A DNA stretch of 63,712 nucleotides. Source: Nevskiales bacterium. GTDB lineage: Bacteria; Pseudomonadota; Gammaproteobacteria; Steroidobacterales; GCA-2729495. Position numbers and translations under genes: made by a program. Shown here one piece after another: positions 45,930 through 53,338 of the stretch (positions are counted from its first letter, which is position 1; each line of letters opens with the position of its first letter). The notes under the pieces were generated by a model. The model saw only the letters and a list, made by a program, of their open reading frames with translations, was not told the DNA's origin and did no database searches. The DNA lies in contig WYBE01000060.1 in the NCBI GenBank assembly GCA_011526045.1, forward strand, positions 1 through 63,712, read 5' to 3'.

Positions 45930-46172
45930 TTGATGATTATCGGTACAGCGCCGTGTGCCCATCACCGGGCGGCTGTTCGAGCATCGCCATCACGCCATCT
46001 TCGCCGATTCGGCACCACGACGGGCGACCCGCAGCGAGATTGCGGGGCGCTTCCATCGGCCGCCCGCTACACTCTGGGCTGGAATCCGTCGCTACGGCAT
46101 CAACGCCCGAGGGCCATTCCGATAATCAAAAACTCAATAATCAGATACTCCGGCACCGTTTTTCCGGGCCTG

Positions 46173-47873
46173 GTGACCTTGCTCGGCTACCGGTTCGCAA
46201 CGGACTTCCGTCACGACCTGCTCGCCGGGGTGTCCGTGGCCGCTGTGGCCCTGCCTGTCGCGGTCGCCTATGCGGAACTGGCCGGCTTCAGTCCCGTGGT
46301 CGGTCTCTACTCGAGCATTCTGCCGCTGGTGGCCTATGCGGTTTTCGGCACGTCCCGGCAACTGATGATCAACCCGGACACCGCCGTCTGCGCCATGGTG
46401 GCCGCCTCGGTGGCTCCACTGGCCGCCGGCAATGCGGATCTGTACTGGTCGCTGTCGGTGACACTGGCGTTTCTTACGGGTCTGTTCTGCATCGCCGCCA
46501 GCTTCCTGCGCCTCGGCGCCCTTGCCGATTTCCTCTCCAAGCCGATCCTGGTGGGCTTCCTGAACGGCGTGGCGATCAGCATCCTGCTGAGCCAGATCGG
46601 CAAGATCTTCGGTTTTCCCATCGTGAGCGACCGCATCATCCCAAGGCTGATCGAGTTCCTGTCGAAGCTGCCTCAGACCCACCTGCCGACACTGGCCGTC
46701 GGCATCGGCGCCTTCGCGACCCAGGCGCTTGCGAAGCGCTGCCTGCCGCGCCTGCCGTCGGCGCTGGTGGCGATGGTCGTGGCCGGCGCGGCGGTGGCCA
46801 TGCTCGGGCTGGAGGAACGTGGGGTTGCGGCGCTCGGCCCGGTTCCCGCGGGATTGCCGCCGCTGCGGTTGCCGAGCTTTCCGCTCGGACACCTGCCGGC
46901 GCTCGTGGGCAGCGCAGCCGGCCTGGCACTCGTACTGTTCACGAGCGGGATGCTGACCTCGCGCAGTTTCGCGGAGAAAAACCGCTACACCATCGATGCC
47001 GATCGTGAACTGGCTGCATTCGGCGCGGCGAATATCGCGTCGGCCCTCTCCCAGGGCTTCGCGGTCACCGGGGCCGACTCACGGACTGCGATGGCGGATT
47101 CCGCCGGTGGCCGAACGCAGGTCACCGGCCTCGTCGCCGCAGCGAGCATAGCGGCCGTCCTGCTCTTCTTCACCGACCCGCTGAGCTACGTGCCGATCGC
47201 GGCGCTGGGGGCGGTGCTGGTCACCGCGGCTCTACATCTCTTCAACCTGGCCACCTTGCGGGAGGTCTGGGCCATTGACCGCCAGGAATTCGCGCTGTCC
47301 GTGCTGACCACGCTGGGGGTGGTCGCTGTCGGCGCCATCAACGCAATCCTGGTGGCCGTCGTCCTGGCGCTGCTGCGTTTCGTGAAACTGACCGCCCGAC
47401 CCCCGGATGCCGTGCTGGGGAAGACCGAGGGAGTCCCCGGTCTGCACGCGGTAAAGGACTACCCGGGCGCCCGGACCTGGCCCGGACTGCTGTTCTACCG
47501 GTTCGACGGCCCGATCACGTTCTTCAACTCCGCGTACTTCAGGGAGCGGGCGCTCGGAGCTGCGGCTGACGCGGGGCCCGGCCTGCGCTGGTTCGTGCTG
47601 GACCTGTCCCCGGTCAGCATGGTGGACGTGACCGGCATGTATGCCGTTCGCCGCCTGCGGGAGGAACTCGAGGCCCGCGGCGTGCAGCTGTTCTTCGCCA
47701 GCCGGCGGGCTCAGCTCACGAAGTGGGCCCAGCAAGCCGGCCAGGACTCCGTGCACGCGGCCGAACATTCGTTCGTGACCAGCGACCAGGCGCTGGCAGC
47801 CTATCTCGCGCGCGCGCAAGGTGCAGCGGCCGCCATCCGATCGCCAACAGAAGGCGGACAGCAGCCTCCTTAA
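46173..47873 (+). CDS. SulP-family anion transporter with STAS domain
   Basis: Membrane transporter of at least 566 residues: YRFATDFRHDLLAGVSVAAVALPVAVAYAELAGFSPVVGLYSSILPLVAYAVFGTSRQL is the SulP signature, followed by about 12 helices and a cytoplasmic STAS domain (about 450-550, LFYRFDGPITFFNSAYFRERAL...FVLDLSPVSMVDVTGMYAV). It carries sulfate, bicarbonate or related anions. The start is uncertain: GTG 46173 is the first standard start codon near the conserved region, but residues just before it (TVFPGLV) also look family-like, with no ATG, GTG or TTG to serve them. A non-standard ATT at 46116 or a damaged 5' end is possible. Confidence 0.85.
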   Translation: MTLLGYRFATDFRHDLLAGVSVAAVALPVAVAYAELAGFSPVVGLYSSILPLVAYAVFGTSRQLMINPDTAVCAMVAASVAPLAAGNADLYWSLSVTLAFLTGLFCIAASFLRLGALADFLSKPILVGFLNGVAISILLSQIGKIFGFPIVSDRIIPRLIEFLSKLPQTHLPTLAVGIGAFATQALAKRCLPRLPSALVAMVVAGAAVAMLGLEERGVAALGPVPAGLPPLRLPSFPLGHLPALVGSAAGLALVLFTSGMLTSRSFAEKNRYTIDADRELAAFGAANIASALSQGFAVTGADSRTAMADSAGGRTQVTGLVAAASIAAVLLFFTDPLSYVPIAALGAVLVTAALHLFNLATLREVWAIDRQEFALSVLTTLGVVAVGAINAILVAVVLALLRFVKLTARPPDAVLGKTEGVPGLHAVKDYPGARTWPGLLFYRFDGPITFFNSAYFRERALGAAADAGPGLRWFVLDLSPVSMVDVTGMYAVRRLREELEARGVQLFFASRRAQLTKWAQQAGQDSVHAAEHSFVTSDQALAAYLARAQGAAAAIRSPTEGGQQPP

Positions 47874-47874
47874 A

Positions 47875-47896
47875 TGGCTCTTCGCCGATCTGCGGG
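47875..47896 (+). repeat. Dispersed intergenic repeat, copy 2
   Basis: CTCTTCGCCGATCTGCGGGG core, immediately after the sulP stop. It matches the motifs at 17356 and 51209, and the similarity resumes about 20 bases later (GGAGTCGATGCGTTG at 47916-47930 versus GAAGTCGATACGTTG at 51240-51254), so the repeat unit is at least 55 bases with a variable middle. Confidence 0.55.
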
Positions 47897-47993
47897 GACG
47901 GGGCGGCGTCGCTCCGGAGTCGATGCGTTGATCCCGCGCGGTGGCGGCTGGCCCGTGTGGGAAAACGCAACCCGGCGCGAAAGCACTATAAAT

Positions 47994-48007
47994 CCGGCAC
48001 CTTTAAT
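47994..48007. repeat. CCGGCACCTTTAAT repeat, upstream copy
   Basis: This 14-mer is identical at 52480-52493, where it overlaps the pflA stop codon. The shorter CCGGCACC occurs at 46150-46157 next to the SulP start. These are ends of the GGTGCCGG-type element also seen at 35494-35586. Confidence 0.45.
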
Positions 48008-48023
48008 TTGTGCTATCGTTGCA

Positions 48024-48038
48024 TTTTGCACTGCAAAA
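48024..48038. promoter_or_regulatory. Palindromic operator candidate upstream of the DUF3141 gene
   Basis: TTTTGCA-C-TGCAAAA is a perfect 7-bp inverted repeat in an A/T-rich island 18 bases before the DUF3141 start. TGC/GCA-rich palindromes are typical of sites bound by PhaR, the repressor of polyhydroxyalkanoate granule genes; that link is inferred. Confidence 0.45.
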
Positions 48039-48056
48039 CATTATCTGGATGACCCT

Positions 48057-50378
48057 ATGGACCCCGCGACACAACTGGCCTGTAGCACCGATATCGCCCG
48101 CCGGGTTGCGACCCGATTGCAGCAGCGTGTGCAGGCGGCCCAGACCACCTACGCCGAGCGTCTGCAGTCCACCGCCACCGCCGGCCAGAGCGCGGCCCAG
48201 GCCCTGCCGATCACGCCATGGGACTGGTGGATCGAGAGCTTGCGTTACACGACGGACCTGGCGCAGCGCACGGCGCTGTTCTGGGACACGCTGCGCGAAC
48301 GCGGCAACAACTACCTCGAGCATGAACGGGCCGGCGCACCGCCCGTGCTCCACTTTGAGTACGAAATGGTGCTCGATGCGCGTGGCCTCGACCGCCCGGT
48401 CAACTATGCGCTGGTGCGTATCGTGCCTCCGGCCGGAATTTCAGTGGACGACAACCGTCGGCCCTACATCATCATCGACCCACGGGCGGGTCACGGCCCC
48501 GGCATCGGCGGCTTCAAGGCGGACTCGGAAGTCGGCGTCGCGCTGCAGGCGGGCCATCCGGTCTACTTCGTCATGTTCTATCCGCAGCCCGAGCCCGGGC
48601 AGACGCTGCTCGACGTAACCGAAGCGGAGCGTCGCTTCGTGCACAAAGTTCGCGCGCTCCATCCGACCGCCCCGAAACCGGCTCTGGTCGGCAATTGCCA
48701 GGGTGGGTGGGCCGCCATGATGCTGGCCGCCGCCGACCCGTCCGAAGTTGGCCCCATCGTCATCGCCGGCGCCCCCATGTCGTACTGGAGCGGCGCCTCG
48801 CTGGACGGCCAGGTGGAAAACCCGATGCGTTATGCCGGTGGCAACCTTGGCGGCACCTGGCTCGCGTCGCTGGCCGCCGACATGGGCGACGGGGTCTTCG
48901 ACGGTGCCTGGCTCGTGCAGAACTTCGAGAACCTGAATCCGGCCAACACGTTCTGGGACAAGTACTACCAGCTCTTCGCCAACGTGGATGCCGAGGCACC
49001 GCGCTTTCTCGAGTTCGAACGCTGGTGGGGCGGGTTCTTCCTGATGAACCGCGAGGAGATCGAGTGGATCACCCGCAACCTGTTCGTCGGCAATGACCTG
49101 TGGACCGGTGGCACCAAGTCTGGCACGGGCACCACGCTTGACCTGCGCAACGTCCGCTCGCCGATCATCCTGTTCGCGTCCATGGGCGACAACATCACGC
49201 CGCCCCAGCAGGCGTTCAACTGGGTGGCCGACGTGTACGGCTCGACCGACGAAATCAAGTCCCGTGGCCAGGTGATCGTCGGCCTGCTGCACGAAAGCGC
49301 GGGCCATCTCGGCATCTTCGTCTCGGGCGGCGTAGCCCGCAAGGAGCATGCCCAGATCGTGTCGGTAATGAAATCCATCGAGGCGCTGCCGCCGGGGCTC
49401 TATGCTATGGAGATCACGGAGCGGCCGGCGGTCGACGGTGATGCCAGGTACGACGTCCGCTTCGTCGAGCGCAGCCTGGAGGAAGTCGTGACGAAGACCA
49501 ACCGTCGCGGCCGCATCGACGAACAGCCCTTCGAGGCGGTGGAGACGCTGTCGGAGTTCAACCAGCGGGCCTACGAACTGTTCGCTCAGCCGCTGGTGCA
49601 GGCGGCTGCCAATGAGTTCTCAGCCCGGCTGTTGCGCGACCTCCACCCGTTGCGGGTCCAACGCTGGGCCTGGTCGGACCTGAATCCATGGCTGGGGTGG
49701 CTGTCTGCAGCGGCGCCGTGGGTGCGGGGCCAGCGCCAGGCGGTGCCATCCAGCGCGCCGCTGCGCCGGCTGGAGGCCGCGATGGCCGATGCGGTCAGCG
49801 CCACGCTGGATTTCCAGCGCGATGTGCGTGATGCCGTCAGCGAAGCCCTGTTCTTCCAGTTCTACGGCAATTTGTTCGCGCTCTGCCTGGCCGACCGCCG
49901 TGAGGCGGAGCAGGCGCGGGCGGCGGCAGATCCCCGCAGCCTGAAGTTCGTAGCCGAAGCGATTGCGGCGGTCGAACGCGGTGGCTATGCCGAGGCGCTG
50001 GCGCGTGTTGCCGCGCTGCTCGCCCGGCGCGGCGAGCCGCTGCCGCTCGCCGACCTGGAGCGCCGCGCCGAGCTGCTGCAGGAGTACCGCCACCTGCTCC
50101 CCGAACTGTCATCCGATCAGTGGCGCCGCCTGCGCGGCGAGCAGGAGGTGATCGTCCGCTACGCACCCGGGCGCGCCCTGGCAGCACTGCCGGTACTGCT
50201 GGCCGATCCGGCCGACCGGGAGCGGCTGATCGTTGCATTGGAAAAGCTGCTCGCGGACCGTCGCGTGCAGAAGGTAGCGCTCACCGCGGCTCAACAAGAC
50301 ACGCTGGCGCGAGTTCGCGGGGTGCTTGGGACGACATCGTCCCGGCGGCCGCAGCCTGCTGTCGTTCGTAGCGCCTGA
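48057..50378 (+). CDS. DUF3141 protein (PHA-synthase-like hydrolase fold)
   Basis: Large cytoplasmic protein of 773 residues. The central part is an alpha/beta hydrolase fold: YIIIDPRAGHGPGIGGFKADSEVGVALQAGHPVYFVMFYPQPEPGQTLLDV, then GNCQGGWAAMMLAA, a G-x-C-x-G elbow with Cys as in PHA synthases, and further LFASMGDNITPPQQAFNWV with the acid. The C-terminal 300 residues are helical. DUF3141 genes commonly cluster with pta, ackA and fabI, all present within 10 kb here. ATG 48057 is the first sensible start. Likely tied to hydroxyacyl or acetyl-P metabolism; activity unproven. Confidence 0.88.
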   Translation: MDPATQLACSTDIARRVATRLQQRVQAAQTTYAERLQSTATAGQSAAQALPITPWDWWIESLRYTTDLAQRTALFWDTLRERGNNYLEHERAGAPPVLHFEYEMVLDARGLDRPVNYALVRIVPPAGISVDDNRRPYIIIDPRAGHGPGIGGFKADSEVGVALQAGHPVYFVMFYPQPEPGQTLLDVTEAERRFVHKVRALHPTAPKPALVGNCQGGWAAMMLAAADPSEVGPIVIAGAPMSYWSGASLDGQVENPMRYAGGNLGGTWLASLAADMGDGVFDGAWLVQNFENLNPANTFWDKYYQLFANVDAEAPRFLEFERWWGGFFLMNREEIEWITRNLFVGNDLWTGGTKSGTGTTLDLRNVRSPIILFASMGDNITPPQQAFNWVADVYGSTDEIKSRGQVIVGLLHESAGHLGIFVSGGVARKEHAQIVSVMKSIEALPPGLYAMEITERPAVDGDARYDVRFVERSLEEVVTKTNRRGRIDEQPFEAVETLSEFNQRAYELFAQPLVQAAANEFSARLLRDLHPLRVQRWAWSDLNPWLGWLSAAAPWVRGQRQAVPSSAPLRRLEAAMADAVSATLDFQRDVRDAVSEALFFQFYGNLFALCLADRREAEQARAAADPRSLKFVAEAIAAVERGGYAEALARVAALLARRGEPLPLADLERRAELLQEYRHLLPELSSDQWRRLRGEQEVIVRYAPGRALAALPVLLADPADRERLIVALEKLLADRRVQKVALTAAQQDTLARVRGVLGTTSSRRPQPAVVRSA

Positions 50379-50399
50379 TCTGACCTGAGGTTTCACGTC

Positions 50400-51185
50400 A
50401 TGAGTACCACCACCGTCCGCCGTCCGGTTCTCGAGGGCTGCAAGGCCCTGGTCGTCGGCATCGCCAACGAGCACTCGATCGCGTACGGCTGCGCAGCCGC
50501 ATTTCGCGAGGTTGGTGCGGATGTTGCGATCACCTACCTCAACGAGAAGGCGAAACCCCACGTCGAACCACTGGCCGTCGCTCTCGGCGCGCCGATCTTC
50601 ATGCCCCTCGATGTTGCAGTGCCTGGCCAGCTCGAGGCCGTCATGGAGCGCGTGGCCGCGGACTGGGGGCGGCTCGACATTCTGGTGCACTCCATCGCCT
50701 TTGCGCCGAAAGCGGACCTGCAGGGTGGGCTGCTGGACTGCTCGGCCGAGGGGTTTGCCAAGGCAATGGACATTTCGGTGCATTCATTCGTGCGCATGGC
50801 AAAACTTGCCGCGCCGCTGATGAACGATGGCGGCGCCATGTTCGCCATGAGTTACTACGGTGCCAACCGGGTCGTACCCAACTACAACGTCATGGGACCG
50901 GTCAAGGCAGCGCTCGAGGCATCGTGCCGCTACCTGGCCTATGAGCTTGGCTCGCGGCGTATCCGCGTCCACGCCATCTCACCTGGGCCGTTGAAGACCC
51001 GCGCGGCATCTGGTCTGAAGGACTTCGATCTGTTGCTGGCCGAGGCAGTCGAACGGGCACCGCTCGGCGAACTTGTCGACATCATGGATGTCGGCTTTAC
51101 CTGCGCTTATCTTGCAACGCCCTACGCGCGCCGACTCTCCGGCAGCACCGTCTACGTGGACGGCGGCGTGAACATCATGGCTTGA
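50400..51185 (+). CDS. fabI: Enoyl-[acyl-carrier-protein] reductase FabI
   Basis: NADH-dependent short-chain reductase of 261 residues that completes each fatty acid elongation cycle. Cofactor motif VVGIANEHSIAYGCA and the FabI catalytic set Tyr152, Tyr162 and Lys169 in SYYGANRVVPNYNVMGPVKAA (same spacing as E. coli Tyr156/Lys163), then RIRVHAISPGPLKTRAASGL. It starts 21 bases after the DUF3141 stop and is probably co-transcribed; this may be a second FabI specialised to that pathway rather than the housekeeping copy. Confidence 0.93.
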   Translation: MSTTTVRRPVLEGCKALVVGIANEHSIAYGCAAAFREVGADVAITYLNEKAKPHVEPLAVALGAPIFMPLDVAVPGQLEAVMERVAADWGRLDILVHSIAFAPKADLQGGLLDCSAEGFAKAMDISVHSFVRMAKLAAPLMNDGGAMFAMSYYGANRVVPNYNVMGPVKAALEASCRYLAYELGSRRIRVHAISPGPLKTRAASGLKDFDLLLAEAVERAPLGELVDIMDVGFTCAYLATPYARRLSGSTVYVDGGVNIMA

Positions 51186-51208
51186 GGGGAAAAGCTGCCG
51201 GTTTTGTT

Positions 51209-51230
51209 TGGTTCTTCGCTGATCTGCGGG
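51209..51230 (+). repeat. Dispersed intergenic repeat, copy 3
   Basis: GGTTCTTCGCTGATCTGCGG core shortly after the fabI stop, between convergent genes. Closest to the copy at 47875, including the downstream GTCGATACGTTG block. Confidence 0.5.
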
Positions 51231-51265
51231 GACGCTTGCGAAGTCGATACGTTGCTTCGGCGCCG

Positions 51266-52393
51266 TTAGAAGTACCTCAGCCACGAATCCGGGTGTGCGG
51301 TCTTCACTGACCGGTACCACCGGCAGGCGGGATAGAGCGCGACCAGCATGACGAATGCGACGATGTAGGTGGTTGAGAGACCTCCAGCGCCGCGCAGCCC
51401 GAAATAGGTGGCGGGGATCTCCATCAAGAGGCGGTGCGCCAGGTAGAAAAACATCGCGGTCTCGCCGAAGACCAGCAACACTCCATTGCGACTCGCGCCA
51501 ATGCGCTCCTCGAGCATGCGCAGCGCAGCGAGACACAGGCCGAGGGTGCCGAGCGTGAGCGCCACATAAGTTAGCGAGGGCGGGTACTTGCTGACGTGCA
51601 GCCACTGTTGCCAGGAACCGTCAGCGCGGTGCAGGAACATGTCGCCATAGCCTGCGTTGTAGCGAACCAGCAGGAACAGAACCAGGCTCGCGCTCCCGGC
51701 GAGCCAGAGGACCTTCTTGCCGGACACGGTGCTTTGCCCGCCTGCAAAACGGATGATGTGCCGCCCGAACACCCAGCCGAGCATCATCATCGCCAGCCAG
51801 TGGACGAACGGGTAGTGGATGACCAGATTCCCGCCCCGGTAGTGGCCCACGACCAGCGCAGCCAGGATTGACGAACTGCCCGGCGGGTGCCAGACCGCGC
51901 CGGTGACGAGTTCACCGAGCGCGAACCATGCCAGCGCACAGCCGGAGAGCGCCCATGTGGGCAGGCGACGCAGCGCCGCCATGCAGATCATGGACATCCC
52001 GATCGCGTACAGCACGCCGAAGGTCCACCGCCCGGAACCCAGCGAGACGATGGTCGGATCCAGCAGCGCAATGATGGCGCCGCGAACGAGGATGCTTTTG
52101 TCTATTTCCCACGCGTCCACACCCTTCGCAACCCGCCGCTCGATGCTCAAAGCGAGCGACGTACCAGCGAGGAACACGAATGTCGGCGCGCAGAGATGGG
52201 TAATCAGGCGCGTGAAGAACTCGGCCGCCGGAAGCACCATGGTGGCCGCATCCGGAAAGAATGCCGAGTCCTTCGACAGATGGCTCCGGTCGAATGCCAT
52301 GGACGCGTGATCGATGACCATCAGCACCATCACGAAGCCACGCATCCAGTCGATGGCAGCGATCCGGCCGGCGGGTATTGGGTGCCGGTGCAT
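51266..52393 (-). CDS. DUF1624 / HGSNAT-like membrane acyltransferase
   Basis: A 375-residue protein with about 10 membrane helices. N-terminal AIDWMRGFVMVLMVIDHASMAFDR and FFTRLITHLCAPTFVFLAGTSLALS are typical of DUF1624/heparan-alpha-glucosaminide acetyltransferase-like enzymes that move acetyl groups across membranes. The conserved His of VIDHASM is the likely catalytic residue. It lies 95 bases beyond pflA on the same strand, so it may be the last gene of the fermentation block, but the repeat pair between them weakens that. The first codons are inside a repeat arm (52381-52396). Confidence 0.85.
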   Translation of the reverse strand: MHRHPIPAGRIAAIDWMRGFVMVLMVIDHASMAFDRSHLSKDSAFFPDAATMVLPAAEFFTRLITHLCAPTFVFLAGTSLALSIERRVAKGVDAWEIDKSILVRGAIIALLDPTIVSLGSGRWTFGVLYAIGMSMICMAALRRLPTWALSGCALAWFALGELVTGAVWHPPGSSSILAALVVGHYRGGNLVIHYPFVHWLAMMMLGWVFGRHIIRFAGGQSTVSGKKVLWLAGSASLVLFLLVRYNAGYGDMFLHRADGSWQQWLHVSKYPPSLTYVALTLGTLGLCLAALRMLEERIGASRNGVLLVFGETAMFFYLAHRLLMEIPATYFGLRGAGGLSTTYIVAFVMLVALYPACRWYRSVKTAHPDSWLRYF

Positions 52394-52487
52394 TTGCTTA
52401 TTTGCTTAAACCCGCACGACGGGCTGGATCATCGCTGCGCCCGTCTCTCGCCGCCCCGGCGCCCTGATCATCAAACGCTCCGGCACC
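52381..52487. repeat. 107-bp element with imperfect 16-bp inverted ends
   Basis: GGTGCCGGTGCATTTG at 52381-52396 and the reverse complement of GGTGCCGGAGCGTTTG at 52472-52487 (14 of 16 matching). The left arm covers the acyltransferase start codon and the right arm runs into the pflA stop. Same outer GGTGCCGG and similar size as the 35494-35586 element, so one family. Confidence 0.6.
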
Positions 52488-52488
52488 T

Positions 52489-53334
52489 TTAATACGTCTT
52501 CAGCCCATGCGCGCGGAAGGTTGCGCAGACGCGCTCGACAAGCTCGGTCGTGGGCGGCTCGACCTCGCTCAGCTTGTACTCGATGCCGAGCTTCTCCCAC
52601 TTGTAGCGGCCCATCTGGTGGAAGGGCAGCACATCCACGCGCTCGACGTTGCCGAGGCTGCCGGCAAAGCGGGCGATCTGCTCGACCTCCGCAGGGTCAT
52701 CGGTCAGCCCCGGCACCAGCACGAAGCGGACCCACATCGGTCGCCGCCGCGAAGCGAGCCGTTTCGCGAAATCGCGTGTCGGCCCCGGTTCCCGGCCGGT
52801 CAGGTGGCGGTGCTTCTGCTCGTCCCAGGCTTTCAGGTCGAGCAGCACGAGGTCGGCGAGGTCGAGCTCGGCGTCGGTCAGCCGCTCACCGTAATAACCA
52901 TTGCTGTCGAGGGCCGTGTGGATACCCATCCCTTTCGCGGCCTGAAACATTTTCACGACGAAGCGATCCTGCATGAGCGGCTCGCCGCCGCTGATGGTCA
53001 GCCCGCCCGACATGATCTTCAGTCCGTAGCGATACTTGCGAAGCTGCTCCGTCGCCCTGGTGACCGCAACCGGGACGCCGTTGCGCATGGTCCAGGTGTC
53101 GGGGTTGTGGCAATACAGGCAGCGCCACATGCAGCCCGTGGTCCAGGCCACGACGCGCACGCCCGGCCCGTCGAGTGTCGACCCGGTCGTAAAGGAATGC
53201 AGAAAACCCATGTCGCCGCTCGCAAGCGCCGAGCGGACGTCGGTCTCGGGCACGTCCTTGCCGAGATCGACTCGCAGGTCGAAGGGACTCCTGGCCTCCA
53301 GGGACGCGGGCTTGAGCTCTGAAGTCGCGGTCAT
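52489..53334 (-). CDS. pflA: Pyruvate formate-lyase activating enzyme
   Basis: Radical SAM enzyme of 281 residues that installs the glycyl radical in PflB. The 4Fe-4S motif is TTGCMWRCLYCHNPDTW (Cys68, Cys72, Cys75), followed by MSGGLTISGGEPLMQ, DSNGYYG and LLDLKAWDEQKHRHLTG. About 30 residues longer at the N-terminus than E. coli PflA. It starts 4 bases after the pflB stop, so the two are co-translated. Active only under low oxygen. Confidence 0.96.
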   Translation of the reverse strand: MTATSELKPASLEARSPFDLRVDLGKDVPETDVRSALASGDMGFLHSFTTGSTLDGPGVRVVAWTTGCMWRCLYCHNPDTWTMRNGVPVAVTRATEQLRKYRYGLKIMSGGLTISGGEPLMQDRFVVKMFQAAKGMGIHTALDSNGYYGERLTDAELDLADLVLLDLKAWDEQKHRHLTGREPGPTRDFAKRLASRRRPMWVRFVLVPGLTDDPAEVEQIARFAGSLGNVERVDVLPFHQMGRYKWEKLGIEYKLSEVEPPTTELVERVCATFRAHGLKTY

Positions 53335-53338
53335 CTCG

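Noticed and set aside
45282..46172. N-terminal extension of the SulP frame (to 863 residues)
   Set aside because: The added part overlaps the divergent barrel gene antisense and has no membrane or family character.
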